Positions 48,452 to 58,640 of a stretch of DNA of 64,000 bases are shown in pieces (the first letter of the stretch is position 1; each line of letters starts with the position of its first letter). The translations under genes and the position numbers were made by a program. The notes beneath the pieces are model-generated. The model ran no database searches, was not told where the DNA came from, and was given only the letters and a program-made list of their open reading frames with translations. Source of the stretch: Zwartia vadi (GTDB lineage: Bacteria > Pseudomonadota > Gammaproteobacteria > Burkholderiales > Burkholderiaceae_B); assembly GCF_030410375.1 (NCBI RefSeq), contig NZ_JAUHHE010000001.1:1-64000 (forward strand), in the 5' to 3' direction.

Positions 48452-49610
48452 CTTCTTCTATCACCTGCGTTCGCAAAAACTCCTGGTGTCCGTCAAGGAG
48501 TACCTGACACTGCTTGAGGCGTTATCAAGCCCCATCATGCCGCCCACGCTCGAGGATTTTTACTACCTCGCACGTACGACCCTGATCAAAGACGAAACGC
48601 TGTTTGATCGTTTCGATCGCGCGTTTGCGAGCTATTACCGTAGCCTCGAACAAAAGCTGCCACCCGGCAAGAAAATCCCGCTGGACTGGCTTGTCGCTGA
48701 ACTGGAAAAACGTCTGACCCCGGAACAAAAGGCCGAGCTTGAAAAACACGGCTGGGACAAATTGATGGAGATGTTCAAAGAACGTCTCGAGGAACAAAAG
48801 GGTCGTCATCAAGGGGGTAACAAATGGATTGGCACCGGCGGCACCTCCCCTTTTGGCAATAGTGGCGTCAATCCGGAAGGCATTCGCGTAGGCGGCACCG
48901 GCGGCAGTCGTTCCGCGATCAAAGTCTGGGATGAACGCAATTTCAAAGACTACGACGACTCGATCGAACTCGGTACGCGCAACTTCAAAGTGGCACTGCG
49001 ACGGCTCAGACGCTTCGCGCGCGAAGGCTCCGACCTCGAGCTTGATCTGGGCGACACCATCACGAGTACGGCGCGAAACGCGGGCTATCTCGACATCAAA
49101 ATGGTGCCCGAACGTCACAACAACGTCAAAGTCCTGATGTTGCTGGATGTAGGGGGTAGCATGGATGACCACATCTCTCGCGTCGAAGAGTTGTTTTCAG
49201 CAGCGAGCAGCGAGTTCAGAAATCTTGAGGTGTACTATTTTCACAACTGTCCTTACGAACATCTTTGGAAATCGAATCGTCGCCGTCAGATGGAACGCTT
49301 TGAGACCTGGGATGTACTGCGAAAATTCAATGCCGACTGGCGATTGATTTTTGTAGGAGATGCCACGATGAGCCCTTATGAGATCTTGCAACCAGGTGGC
49401 TCGGTCGAACACTACAACAAAGAGCCTGGAGCCGAATGGTTGCAGCGGATGGTTAACGCCTGGCCCAAGTCCGTCTGGCTCAATCCCGAACCCCAGGCAT
49501 CCTGGCAGTATCGTCAGTCCATCTCCATCATCCGAAATATCGTCCAGAACAAAATGTTCCCTGTGACCGTTGCCGGCATTGAGCAGGCAATGCGCCTGTT
49601 GTCCAAGTAG
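48441..49610 (+). CDS. VWA/CoxE-like domain protein
   Basis: A 389-aa protein with a C-terminal von Willebrand A domain (about 215-385). The MIDAS motif is seen as LLDVGGSMDDH (D-x-G-x-S), with a T at the expected second site in VGDATMSPYEIL. The N-terminal half is helical and rich in charged residues. It is the partner of the MoxR ATPase two genes upstream; in related pairs the two help insert metals or cofactors into an enzyme. The ATG at 48441 is chosen over a GTG ten codons upstream, and it overlaps the GNAT stop. Confidence 0.9.
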   Translation: MLVDFFYHLRSQKLLVSVKEYLTLLEALSSPIMPPTLEDFYYLARTTLIKDETLFDRFDRAFASYYRSLEQKLPPGKKIPLDWLVAELEKRLTPEQKAELEKHGWDKLMEMFKERLEEQKGRHQGGNKWIGTGGTSPFGNSGVNPEGIRVGGTGGSRSAIKVWDERNFKDYDDSIELGTRNFKVALRRLRRFAREGSDLELDLGDTITSTARNAGYLDIKMVPERHNNVKVLMLLDVGGSMDDHISRVEELFSAASSEFRNLEVYYFHNCPYEHLWKSNRRRQMERFETWDVLRKFNADWRLIFVGDATMSPYEILQPGGSVEHYNKEPGAEWLQRMVNAWPKSVWLNPEPQASWQYRQSISIIRNIVQNKMFPVTVAGIEQAMRLLSK

Positions 49611-49679
49611 CTTTTCAAAAGTGAACCATTTTGAGCCGGAGTGCTCCAAATGGTTCGTTGTTTCTTTCAGGACTCCCAC

Positions 49680-52430
49680 ATGCCGCTGTTTACTGATGCC
49701 CTGAAGCGCGCCATTCTCGGCGCCGCACTCGCCTTCATGAGTAGCCACACTCTGGCCGCTGCCATCCCCGCAGGAGTCACCAAGGTGACAAGCGTGGAAG
49801 GGATTACCGAATACCGCCTCGACGCCAACGGCTTGCGCATCTTGCTCGCTCCCGACGATTCCAAACCCACCACGACAGTAAACATGACCTATCTGGTGGG
49901 TTCCCGCCATGAAAATTATGGCGAAACTGGCATGGCTCATTTGCTTGAACACATGTTGTTTAAAGGCAGTCCGTCAATGCCAAATGCTTTGGGCGAGTTT
50001 TCAAAGCGCGGACTGCAAGCAAACGGCACGACATCCGTTGATCGCACCAATTATTACGCCAGTTTTGCGGCAAACCCCGAGACGCTGGCCTGGTATTTGA
50101 ACTGGCAGGCAGATGCCATGATCAATGCCAGCATCAAGCGCGAGGACCTTGACACTGAAATGACGGTTGTTCGCAATGAAATGGAAAGTGGCGAGAACAA
50201 CCCGTTTCGTATCTTGTGGCAAAAAATGCTGAGCATCGCCTATGAATGGCACAACTACGGCAAGACACCCATTGGCGCGCGTTCAGATGTTGAAAATGTC
50301 GATATCGCCCAGCTCCGCGCCTTTTACAAAACTTACTATCAGCCCGACAATGCTGTGCTGATCGTGACAGGAAAGTTTGAGCCCGCCGTCGTGCTGAACG
50401 ACGTGGTCAAGTCGTTTGGGAAGATTCCTCGACCGACCCGCACCCTGCCCCCCGAGTACACCGTTGATCCAGTTCAGGACGGCGAACGCAGCGTGATTTT
50501 GCGCAGAGTAGGTGGTGCTCCGCTCGTTGCGGCGATGTACCACGTGCCTTCAGCGGCTCACAAAGATTTTGCCGCAATCGATTTAGCCAGCATGATTCTC
50601 GCTGACACACCCTCTGGCCGCTTATACAAAGCAATGGTCCCCGACAAAAAAGCCGCAAGCGTGTTTGGTTTCACGATGGATCGTACCGCGCCCGGCACCG
50701 TGATGTTTGGCGCCAGCCTGCAACCCGGCATGGATCAGACCGCCTCACTCAAAACCCTCACCGACACACTCGAGTCAATTGCCAAGCATCCGTTTACCCA
50801 GGAGGAGCTTGATCGCGTCCGCAATCAGTGGCTCAAGTCATGGGAACAAATGTTCAGCGACGCTCAGAAAGTCAGTTCTGGATTGTCTGAGGCTGTCGCG
50901 GTCGGTGACTGGCGTTTGTGGTTTTTATCACGCGACCGCATACGTGCCACCACACTTGCGCAAGTGCAACAGGCTGCAGAACAGTATCTGACTCAATCAA
51001 ATCGCACGGAAGGTCAATACATTCCCACTGAAAAGCCTGTGCGTGCGCCTGTCTTTACCAAGCCTGATCTCGCGGCCGAACTCAAGGACTATGTGGGTGA
51101 TGCGCAACTCAAGCAAGCCGAGGCCTTCGACCCCGATCCCAATAATATCGATCAACGCACACAACGTAAAACGGTCAAACTCTCGAACGGTTCGCTCAAA
51201 CTCGCCTTGCTACCCAAAGAGTCACGGGGCGAGCGCGTCCACGCGGTCATTCAGTTACAGTTTGGTGATGTTGACACGCTCAAAGGTCAACGTATCGCCT
51301 CGATCGCCACGCCAGACTTGTTATTGAGTGGCACAGCTCTACTAACTCGCCAGCAAATCAAGGACCGTATCGACGCACTCGGCGGCACAGTCGGCATTTC
51401 CGGCTCTGGCACCACCGTCAACATCAGCCTGTCCACGACACGTCCGAATATCGATCCGCTTGCGCGCTTTATCCTCGATGTCGTGCGCGAGGCGAACTTT
51501 CCTCAAGCTGAAGTCGATGAGTACAAAGGCAAGTTGCTGACTTCGATCAAAAGCTCGATGACAGAACCGACTGCGATTGCATCGCGCATGCTTGCGCGCC
51601 ATGACAATCCTTGGCCTAAAGACGACATCCGCTATCAGCCCAGCTTTGAAGAGTCGATTGAGGCGGTCAATACGCTCAAACGCGAAACGCTCGTGGCTTT
51701 CCATAAAAAGTTTTATGGTGTCTCTCATGCCACGGCTGCAGCAGTGGGAAGTTTTGATCCCAAAGCGTTTGAGAATACGCTGACACAAGCACTGAACACT
51801 TGGGCGACTGGAGCAGCCTACTCGCGTATCCCGAATCCCTATCGCGCGATCAAGCCCGTTCAGATGCAGGCACTGACACCGGATAAAGCCAATGCTTTTT
51901 ATACGGCTGCGATGCCCTTGAAGATGCAAGACACCGATGCGGACTATGCCGCACTGACGCTGGCAAACTTTTTACTCGGCACCTCTGAAACTTCGAGACT
52001 GTGGCTGCGTGTCCGGGAAAAAGAAGGCCTCTCCTACAACGTGCGCACGCGTCTGAACGTCTCTGCTTTCGAACCTAGCGGCTCGTGGGGGGTGTATGCG
52101 ATCTTCTCTCCAGAGAACCGCAGCAAAGTCGAAGCGGCGATCCGCGAGGAATTTGAACGCTTGCTCAAAGACGGTTTCAGTCAGACAGAAGTTCAAGATG
52201 GCATCAAAGCTTTACTGAACTATCGCAAACTTGCACGCGCACAGGACGCAAGCCTGACAGGCGCGTGGGTCAACTATCTCGACTTGGATCGCAGCTTCGC
52301 CTGGGCCGCAGAGCTTGACCGTAAACTATCCAGTCTGACTGCGGACCAGGTCAATGCAGTCGTTCGCAAATATCTCAAGCCAGCCGAATTCAGCAGCGTG
52401 GCAGCCGGAGATTTTGAGAAAAAGAAATAG
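49680..52430 (+). CDS. M16 family zinc metalloprotease (pitrilysin type), periplasmic
   Basis: About 916 aa: a signal peptide (ALKRAILGAALAFMSSHTLAA, start ATG 49680) then two M16 repeats in one chain. The N-terminal half has the inverted zinc motif HLLEH (HxxEH) followed by a downstream Glu in VVRNEMESGENNP. The C-terminal half (about 450 on) lacks the motif, as is normal. It degrades peptides in the periplasm. A strong terminator follows. It lies 69 bases downstream of the VWA gene and may have its own promoter. Confidence 0.93.
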   Translation: MPLFTDALKRAILGAALAFMSSHTLAAAIPAGVTKVTSVEGITEYRLDANGLRILLAPDDSKPTTTVNMTYLVGSRHENYGETGMAHLLEHMLFKGSPSMPNALGEFSKRGLQANGTTSVDRTNYYASFAANPETLAWYLNWQADAMINASIKREDLDTEMTVVRNEMESGENNPFRILWQKMLSIAYEWHNYGKTPIGARSDVENVDIAQLRAFYKTYYQPDNAVLIVTGKFEPAVVLNDVVKSFGKIPRPTRTLPPEYTVDPVQDGERSVILRRVGGAPLVAAMYHVPSAAHKDFAAIDLASMILADTPSGRLYKAMVPDKKAASVFGFTMDRTAPGTVMFGASLQPGMDQTASLKTLTDTLESIAKHPFTQEELDRVRNQWLKSWEQMFSDAQKVSSGLSEAVAVGDWRLWFLSRDRIRATTLAQVQQAAEQYLTQSNRTEGQYIPTEKPVRAPVFTKPDLAAELKDYVGDAQLKQAEAFDPDPNNIDQRTQRKTVKLSNGSLKLALLPKESRGERVHAVIQLQFGDVDTLKGQRIASIATPDLLLSGTALLTRQQIKDRIDALGGTVGISGSGTTVNISLSTTRPNIDPLARFILDVVREANFPQAEVDEYKGKLLTSIKSSMTEPTAIASRMLARHDNPWPKDDIRYQPSFEESIEAVNTLKRETLVAFHKKFYGVSHATAAAVGSFDPKAFENTLTQALNTWATGAAYSRIPNPYRAIKPVQMQALTPDKANAFYTAAMPLKMQDTDADYAALTLANFLLGTSETSRLWLRVREKEGLSYNVRTRLNVSAFEPSGSWGVYAIFSPENRSKVEAAIREEFERLLKDGFSQTEVQDGIKALLNYRKLARAQDASLTGAWVNYLDLDRSFAWAAELDRKLSSLTADQVNAVVRKYLKPAEFSSVAAGDFEKKK

Positions 52431-52473
52431 CGGACAGTCACTACGCAACACCTGCCATCCCTGATGGCAAGCG

Positions 52474-52512
52474 GAAGGGCCGATTCAATGATCGAATCGG
52501 CCCTTCGTTTTT
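52474..52512 (+). terminator. intrinsic terminator after the M16 protease gene
   Basis: A 13-bp stem GAAGGGCCGATTC (52474-52486) / GAATCGGCCCTTC (52494-52506) followed by GTTTTT. It stands between the convergent protease and dnaJ genes. Confidence 0.9.
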
Positions 52513-52537
52513 ACAGCAAGACGGATGCGCAGTTGGC

Positions 52538-53662
52538 TTAGGAGAAAAAGTCCTTGACGCGATCAGTCCAGGATTTGCTCTGAGGAGAGTGACGCTCACC
52601 CCCATCGGTCAAAGAAGCCTCGAACTGTCGCAAAATTGACTTCTGTTCTTCGGTCAGTTTGACAGGCGTTTCAACAACGACATGGCAATAGAGGTCGCCC
52701 GGATAGGCACCCCGCACGCCTTTAATGCCTTTGCCACGCAACCTGAAAGTCTTGCCCGATTGGGTGCCATCAGGAATCGTGATTTCCGCCTTGCCATTCA
52801 AGGTTGGAACCTGGATATCGCCGCCAAGAGCTGCCGTGGTGAATGGAATGGTGAGCTCGCAATGCAAGTCATCATTTTCACGCTGGAAAATCTTGTGCTC
52901 CTTGATGTGGATTTCAACGAACAGATCTCCCGGAGGTCCACCGTTAATCCCTGGCTCGCCATTGCCCGAGGAACGGATGCGCATGCCGTCATCGATCCCA
53001 GCGGGGATCTTGACCTGCAAGGTCTTGTTTCGACGCGTACGTCCCACACCATCGCAGGATACGCAAGGGTCAGTAATTTCCTTTCCACTACCGTGACAGG
53101 TCGGGCAGGTTTGCTGCACGCTGAAGAATCCCTGCTGCATGCGCACGGCACCCGAGCCTCCGCACGTACGGCAAGTCTTGGGCGTCGTGCCTGGCTTGGC
53201 GCCGCTGCCTTTGCAGACCTCGCAATTTTCCCAGCTTGGAACGCGAATTTCAGTGTCGAAACCACTCGCGGCCTGCTCAAGCGTGATTTCCATCGCGTAC
53301 TTGAGATCCGCTCCGCGATAAACCTGCGGTCCACCGCCACCGCCGCGCCGTCCGGCACCAAAGATTTCACCAAAAATATCGCCGAACGCATCGCCGAAAC
53401 CTGCGCCACCTGCACCACCCATGCCTGCCGCATTGGGATCGACGCCGGCGTGCCCGTAACGATCATAAGCTGCACGCTTATTTTCATCGGACAAAATTTC
53501 GTAAGCCTCTTTGGCTTGCTTGAATTTTTCTTCGGCTTCCTTACTGTCCGGATTGCGATCCGGATGGTATTTCATCGCCAGCTTGCGATAGGCTTTTTTA
53601 AGCTCATCATCCGAAGCGTTTTTAGCCACGCCAAGGATTTCATAAAAGTCACGTTTTGCCAT
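52538..53662 (-). CDS. dnaJ: chaperone protein DnaJ
   Basis: Hsp40 co-chaperone that loads clients on DnaK, 374 aa. J domain with the HPD motif in YHPDRNPDS, a Gly/Phe-rich segment, four zinc motifs ([32 protein letters not shown]) and the C-terminal peptide-binding domains. It is the last gene of the heat-shock cluster, separated from dnaK by a strong hairpin at 53702-53741, so its expression may be lower than that of dnaK. Confidence 0.97.
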   Translation of the reverse strand: MAKRDFYEILGVAKNASDDELKKAYRKLAMKYHPDRNPDSKEAEEKFKQAKEAYEILSDENKRAAYDRYGHAGVDPNAAGMGGAGGAGFGDAFGDIFGEIFGAGRRGGGGGPQVYRGADLKYAMEITLEQAASGFDTEIRVPSWENCEVCKGSGAKPGTTPKTCRTCGGSGAVRMQQGFFSVQQTCPTCHGSGKEITDPCVSCDGVGRTRRNKTLQVKIPAGIDDGMRIRSSGNGEPGINGGPPGDLFVEIHIKEHKIFQRENDDLHCELTIPFTTAALGGDIQVPTLNGKAEITIPDGTQSGKTFRLRGKGIKGVRGAYPGDLYCHVVVETPVKLTEEQKSILRQFEASLTDGGERHSPQSKSWTDRVKDFFS

Positions 53663-53701
53663 GATCTCAGGCTCGTTAAGTCAAACAAAATGAAGTAAGG
53701 C

Positions 53702-53741
53702 AAAAAAATGCGCCCGGGAAGCTCTAAAAGAGTCCCGGGCG
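53702..53741 (-). terminator. intrinsic terminator between dnaK and dnaJ
   Basis: A GC-rich stem built from CGCCCGGGA (minus strand) and its complement near 53711-53740, followed on the minus strand by a run of seven T. It should stop most dnaK transcripts before dnaJ. Confidence 0.85.
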
Positions 53742-53763
53742 GATCGCATCGAAGACTAGGCGA

Positions 53764-55701
53764 TCACTTTTGATCGCGCTTGACTTCTTTGAACTCAGCG
53801 TCGACGACGTTGTCATCGGCTGGCTTTGCGCCACCCTCCGCACCTGCGCCGCCTTGCGCTGCAGCCTGAGCGGCCTGGGCATCGGCATACATCTTTTCAC
53901 CGAGCTTCTGCGAAGCCGTTGAAAGGGCTTCAACTTTGGCATCGATGGCTGCTTTGTCCGCACCGCTCTTCAACACTTCTTCGACTTCAGCAATCGCTGC
54001 TTCAATCGCTGATTTCTCTGCTGCGTCCAGCTTGTCGCCATACTCGGTCAACGACTTGCGTGTTGCATGCACCAGCGCATCGGCACTGTTGCGCGCCATG
54101 GCAAGCTCGGCCATGCGGTGATCTTCCTCAGCATTGGCCTCGGCATCCTTGACCATGCGCTGGATTTCTTCTTCGGTCAAACCGGAGTTCGCCTTGATGG
54201 TGATCTTGTTTTCCTTGCCTGTGCCCTTGTCTTTCGCGGACACGTGCACGATACCGTTTGCATCGATATCAAAGGTCACTTCGATCTGCGGTGTCCCACG
54301 TGGAGCAGGTGGGATCCCCTCAAGGTTGAACTCGCCGAGCGTCTTGTTGCCGGCAGCGATTTCGCGCTCGCCCTGGAACACTTTGATGGTCACAGCAGGC
54401 TGATTGTCATCGGCCGTCGAGAACACCTGTGAGTGACGGGTCGGAATCGTTGTGTTCTTTGTAATCATCTTGGTCATCACGCCACCAAGCGTTTCAATAC
54501 CAAGTGACAAAGGCGTCACATCCAGCAATAACACGTCTTTACGATCACCAGACAGGACCGAACCCTGAATCGCGGCACCAGCAGCCACAGCTTCGTCGGG
54601 GTTCACGTCTTTACGTGGGTCACGACCAAAGAACTCTTTAACCTTTTCCTGCACCTTGGGCATACGGGTCATACCACCCACCAAGATGACATCGTCGATA
54701 TCACTGACTTTGACACCTGCGTCCTTGATGGCGATGCGGCAAGGCTCGATCGTGCGGGCGATCAGCTCCTCGACCAGAGACTCCAGCTTGGCACGGGTCA
54801 TTTTCAGGTTCAAGTGCTTGGGACCTGAAGCATCAGCCGTGATGTAAGGCAAGTTAATCTCAGTCTGCTGGCTGGAAGACAACTCGATCTTGGCTTTTTC
54901 AGCGGCTTCTTTCAATCGCTGCAAAGCCAGAACGTCTTTGGAAAGATCCACGCCCTGCTCTTTCTTGAACTCGGCAATCACATACTCGATGATGCGCTGG
55001 TCAAAGTCCTCGCCACCCAGGAAGGTGTCGCCGTTAGTGGACAGGACTTCGAACTGCTTCTCACCATCGACATCGGCGATTTCAATAATCGAAATATCGA
55101 ACGTACCGCCACCCAAGTCAAACACTGCGATCTTGCGATCGCCTTTTTCCATCTTGTCCATGCCAAATGCCAGCGCGGCAGCGGTCGGCTCGTTAATGAT
55201 GCGCTTGACATCCAGACCGGCGATACGACCTGCATCTTTGGTTGCTTGACGCTGGCTATCATTGAAGTAAGCAGGCACCGTAATCACGGCCTCAGTCACC
55301 TCTTCGCCGAGGAAATCCTCAGCGGTCTTTTTCATTTTGCGCAGCACATCGGCTGCCACCTGGGAAGGCGCGAGCTTTTTGTTCTGAGCTTCGACCCATG
55401 CATCGCCATTGTCAGCTTTGACAATTTTGTAAGGCATCAGATTGATGTCTTTTTGAACGGCGTCTTCGGTGAACTTGCGACCGATCAGGCGCTTGACGGC
55501 ATAAAGTGTGTTGGTTGGATTTGTCACTGCCTGACGCTTGGCGGGTGCGCCAACAAGCGTCTCGCCGTCATCCATGTAGGCAACGATCGAGGGAGTGGTC
55601 CGGGCGCCTTCGGCGTTTTCGAGGATTTTGACCTGGCCGCCTTCCATAACGGCTACGCAGCTGTTCGTGGTGCCAAGGTCGATACCGATAATCTTGCTCA
55701 T
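53764..55701 (-). CDS. dnaK: chaperone protein DnaK
   Basis: Hsp70 chaperone, 645 aa. The ATPase domain begins [18 protein letters not shown], with [11 protein letters not shown] and [10 protein letters not shown] as family signatures; the substrate domain follows, and the tail ends [10 protein letters not shown] after a Gly/Ala-rich linker. It is preceded by an exact sigma-32 promoter (55755-55782) and followed by a terminator. Partners grpE, dnaJ and hrcA are in the same cluster. Confidence 0.98.
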   Translation of the reverse strand: MSKIIGIDLGTTNSCVAVMEGGQVKILENAEGARTTPSIVAYMDDGETLVGAPAKRQAVTNPTNTLYAVKRLIGRKFTEDAVQKDINLMPYKIVKADNGDAWVEAQNKKLAPSQVAADVLRKMKKTAEDFLGEEVTEAVITVPAYFNDSQRQATKDAGRIAGLDVKRIINEPTAAALAFGMDKMEKGDRKIAVFDLGGGTFDISIIEIADVDGEKQFEVLSTNGDTFLGGEDFDQRIIEYVIAEFKKEQGVDLSKDVLALQRLKEAAEKAKIELSSSQQTEINLPYITADASGPKHLNLKMTRAKLESLVEELIARTIEPCRIAIKDAGVKVSDIDDVILVGGMTRMPKVQEKVKEFFGRDPRKDVNPDEAVAAGAAIQGSVLSGDRKDVLLLDVTPLSLGIETLGGVMTKMITKNTTIPTRHSQVFSTADDNQPAVTIKVFQGEREIAAGNKTLGEFNLEGIPPAPRGTPQIEVTFDIDANGIVHVSAKDKGTGKENKITIKANSGLTEEEIQRMVKDAEANAEEDHRMAELAMARNSADALVHATRKSLTEYGDKLDAAEKSAIEAAIAEVEEVLKSGADKAAIDAKVEALSTASQKLGEKMYADAQAAQAAAQGGAGAEGGAKPADDNVVDAEFKEVKRDQK

Positions 55702-55754
55702 GGTGAAAGTACCTTTAAAGAATCAGAATTGGATGAAATACTTGGATGAATAAC

Positions 55755-55782
55755 AAATGGGGCACAAAACGGTGATTTCAAG
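55755..55782 (-). promoter_or_regulatory. sigma-32 heat-shock promoter of dnaK
   Basis: On the minus strand CTTGAAA (55776-55782) is followed after 13 bases by CCCCATTT (55755-55762), an exact match to the sigma-32 consensus CTTGAAA / CCCCATNT with normal spacing. It lies about 54 bases before the dnaK start. Confidence 0.92.
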
Positions 55783-55837
55783 CCCAAATCAACTGTTTTC
55801 ATCCAAAAAATTAAGAAAATGGTCGTTTCCGTCTGCG

Positions 55838-56404
55838 TTATGCCGCGACCGTTACGAGTGCGGGTCTCAGCACGCGATCCGCAATCAGATAACCTTTTTG
55901 CAAGGTCGCCACCACCGTATTGGCCTCCTGCTCGGCCGGAACCGTCGCAATCGCCTGGTGGTGATGGGGGTCAAATTTGGTGCCTGGCTCAGGCGCAATT
56001 TCCTTGAGGTGGTTGCGCTCAAATCCACTCACCAATTGCTTGAGGGTCATTTCAATCCCGGCACGCATGTCTTCCTGGGACTGTTCGGACTGGGCCAACG
56101 CAGCCTCAAGACTATCTTTGACAGGGACCATACTCTCGGCAAAAGACTCAATCCCGAACTTGCGGGCTTTAGAGACTTCTTCCTGGGCGCGTCGGCGGAC
56201 GTTTTCCATCTCAGCATGGGCACGCAAGACTTGGTCCTTGTGCTCTGCAACCTGGACAAGGGCTGCCGCCAACTCCGCCTCCAGGCGTGCGACAGGATCG
56301 AGTTGCTCGACACCCTCAGCCTGCGTGGCTTCGGTGCTCGAGGCTTGGTTGTCCTTAGGGGCTGTGTCGGGCTTGGAATCAGCCGAACCGTGTTGAGCCG
56401 TCAT
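55838..56404 (-). CDS. grpE: nucleotide exchange factor GrpE
   Basis: Releases ADP from DnaK, 188 aa. It has an acidic disordered N-terminus, a long coiled coil (residues about 35-95, with [24 protein letters not shown]) and the C-terminal beta domain ([38 protein letters not shown]). It has its own sigma-32-like promoter (56440-56467), downstream of hemH. Confidence 0.96.
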   Translation of the reverse strand: MTAQHGSADSKPDTAPKDNQASSTEATQAEGVEQLDPVARLEAELAAALVQVAEHKDQVLRAHAEMENVRRRAQEEVSKARKFGIESFAESMVPVKDSLEAALAQSEQSQEDMRAGIEMTLKQLVSGFERNHLKEIAPEPGTKFDPHHHQAIATVPAEQEANTVVATLQKGYLIADRVLRPALVTVAA

Positions 56405-56439
56405 TAAACTTCTCCAGAAAAGTGCTTCAATAGTTTTGC

Positions 56440-56467
56440 ACTTGGGGTCAAAATCCCCAGATTCAAG
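56440..56467 (-). promoter_or_regulatory. sigma-32-type promoter of grpE
   Basis: On the minus strand CTTGAAT (56461-56467), 13-base spacer, then CCCCAAGT (56440-56447). Each half differs by one base from the sigma-32 consensus. It lies 36 bases before the grpE start. Confidence 0.8.
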
Positions 56468-56488
56468 AGAAAGTTGAAAATATTTAGC

Positions 56489-57556
56489 TCAATCCTGGCG
56501 AATCGGCCACCCTTGAAGGTGTTCCAGCACCAATTCAGCCAAAGCATTCAGCCAGGCTGGATCATCATTTAAGGCTGGGATATAACGAAACTGCTTGCCA
56601 CCGGCATGTTTGAAGGTTTCGCCAACCTCAATGGAAATTTCCTCAAGGGTTTCGAGACAATCGGCCAAAAAGCCAGGGCACACCACATCCACATCGGTAA
56701 TGCCTTCTTTAGCTAGACGCTCCAGCGTTGGTTCTGTGTAGGGCTCCAACCACTTGGCGGGACCAAAACGGCTCTGAAAGGTCACCAGATACTGGTCATC
56801 GCCAAGGCCCAAGTGTGCGGCCAACGCGCGGGCCGTCTCGTAACAATCCTTGCAGTACGGATCGCCCTGATCGACACACTGGCGGGGCAAACCATGAAAG
56901 CTCATCACCAGTTTTTGTGGTCGGCCATGCTCGGCCCAAAAGGCGGCGATTTTGTCACCAAGCGGTTTGATGAAGGCGGGGTGAGTGTGAAAGCGCTTGA
57001 TAAAGCGCATCGCCGGTTGATTACGCAAACGTGCAGCGACCTGTGTGACGGCATCGACAACAGTCGCCGTTGTACTGGACGCGTACTGTGGATAAAGCGG
57101 AACCACCAGGATGTTTTCGCATCCGCGATCGCGCAAGGACAACATCGCGTCCTGGATGGACGGATTGCCGTAGCGCATCGCCGTCTCAACCTCGATCGTC
57201 AGGCCGCGCTCGGCAAAAATCTTGCGCAGGCCCTCGGTCTGTCTCTCGGTGTAAACCAATAAAGGAGACCCCTCCTCCAGCCAGATGCTTTGATAACGAG
57301 GCGCGAGCTTGCGCGGACGTGCCAACAAGATCGGACCATTCAGAATCGGCCACCACAATAGTTTGGGAATCTCGATGACACGTGGATCGGAGAGGAATTC
57401 CCTCAGATAACGCTTGATCGCCGGTGCGGTGGGCGCATCAGGCGTCCCCAGGTTGACCAGCAACACCCCTACACTGGCCGTTGTGAAAGGCTTGGGCCAA
57501 GGCACAAAGCGTGAGGCGGGCGCGCTTGCACGCTTGGGTTCTGACCAAAATCGCAT
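56489..57556 (-). CDS. hemH: ferrochelatase
   Basis: Inserts iron into protoporphyrin IX, the last step of haem synthesis; 355 aa. VGVLLVNLGTPDAPTAPAIKRYL at the N-terminus, the active-site His in MSFHGLPRQCVDQGDPY and Glu in CPGFLADCLETLEEI are diagnostic. It starts one base after the hrcA stop, in the order hrcA-hemH-grpE known from Bordetella-like genomes, so it may be partly under heat-shock control. Confidence 0.97.
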   Translation of the reverse strand: MRFWSEPKRASAPASRFVPWPKPFTTASVGVLLVNLGTPDAPTAPAIKRYLREFLSDPRVIEIPKLLWWPILNGPILLARPRKLAPRYQSIWLEEGSPLLVYTERQTEGLRKIFAERGLTIEVETAMRYGNPSIQDAMLSLRDRGCENILVVPLYPQYASSTTATVVDAVTQVAARLRNQPAMRFIKRFHTHPAFIKPLGDKIAAFWAEHGRPQKLVMSFHGLPRQCVDQGDPYCKDCYETARALAAHLGLGDDQYLVTFQSRFGPAKWLEPYTEPTLERLAKEGITDVDVVCPGFLADCLETLEEISIEVGETFKHAGGKQFRYIPALNDDPAWLNALAELVLEHLQGWPIRQD

Positions 57557-57557
57557 A

Positions 57558-58580
57558 TTAGGAACGCTCAGAAGAGTTGTGGCTCAGCGCGTTTGAAAGC
57601 AAGCGCGCCGTAATGTCGACAATTGGAATCACACGCTCGTAAGCCATGCGGGTCGGACCGATCACACCTAAGGTCCCGATCACACGACCATCGATGCTGT
57701 AGGGCGCGGTAATCACAGACAGATCGGAGGTTGGCACGAGTTCGGAATCTCCGCCGATATAAATCTGGACACCTTGGGCGCGACTAGAAACCTCTAGCAG
57801 CTGCATCAAGTCGGTTTTTTTCTCAAACAAAGAAAAGGTCTTTCTTAAACGATCCATATCCGAAGCAAGCTCATTGACATCAAGCAGTCTACGCTCACCG
57901 GAAATAACCATCGTTTCAACCTCGTCCGCAGCCTGGGCGCCTGCCTCGACAGCGGCCTGCATCAAGCGCGACATGTCCTCCTGCAGGCGGGCCAGATCCT
58001 GTGAAAGGGTCTGCCTGACCTCGGCGAAAGATTTGCCGGCGAAATTGTGGTTGAAAAAATTAGCCGCTTCGATCAGTGCGGTACTGCTGTAATCCCGGGG
58101 AGTCAGCAAAATGCGGTTTTGCACATCACCGTCCGGGGTCACAATGATCAGGAGAATACGCTTTTCTGATAGGCGAATGAACTCGATCTGACGAAAAACC
58201 TGAGCGCGCCTAGGGGATAGCACCACGCCAGCGAACTGGGTCAGATTCGAGAGCATCGAGGCTGCAGCATTGACCGCCCGCGAAGGATCCGAAGCCGATT
58301 GCAAATCTCGCACATTGGAAGTCGAGGCAAGCTCGAACGGCTTGGCTGTCAGCATGGTGTCGACAAAGAGCCGATAACCTTTCGGGGTAGGGACACGTCC
58401 GGCCGAGGTGTGGGGGCTATGGATCAAGCCGAGCTCTTCGAGGTCGGCCATCACGTTACGAATTGTCGCAGGCGACAAATCGAACAATTTCGAGAGCGTA
58501 CGGGAGCCGACGGGCTGGCCGTCATCAATGTACCGCTCGATCAAAGCTTTTAACAGGGCGCGCGCACGATCATCCATCAT
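57558..58580 (-). CDS. hrcA: heat-inducible transcription repressor HrcA
   Basis: Repressor that binds CIRCE elements, 340 aa. It has an N-terminal winged helix ([26 protein letters not shown] ... [18 protein letters not shown]) and the characteristic C-terminal GAF-like and dimer regions. It is first in the transcription unit with hemH. No CIRCE (TTAGCACTC-N9-GAGTGCTAA) is visible upstream of hrcA, grpE or dnaK, so its targets, such as groESL, must lie elsewhere. Confidence 0.95.
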   Translation of the reverse strand: MMDDRARALLKALIERYIDDGQPVGSRTLSKLFDLSPATIRNVMADLEELGLIHSPHTSAGRVPTPKGYRLFVDTMLTAKPFELASTSNVRDLQSASDPSRAVNAAASMLSNLTQFAGVVLSPRRAQVFRQIEFIRLSEKRILLIIVTPDGDVQNRILLTPRDYSSTALIEAANFFNHNFAGKSFAEVRQTLSQDLARLQEDMSRLMQAAVEAGAQAADEVETMVISGERRLLDVNELASDMDRLRKTFSLFEKKTDLMQLLEVSSRAQGVQIYIGGDSELVPTSDLSVITAPYSIDGRVIGTLGVIGPTRMAYERVIPIVDITARLLSNALSHNSSERS

Positions 58581-58640
58581 GCTCCTATTTTACCTTCCTC
58601 ACCCCTATAATCGAATAGTTTTTCGTTCAATGAGCCTTGC

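Noticed and set aside
52682..53698. A 338-codon open frame antisense to dnaJ
   Set aside because: It mirrors dnaJ, which has the HPD motif and four zinc motifs. The antisense translation shows no motif.
55702..58640. CIRCE operator for HrcA
   Set aside because: No TTAGCACTC-N9-GAGTGCTAA-like inverted repeat was found upstream of hrcA, grpE or dnaK.
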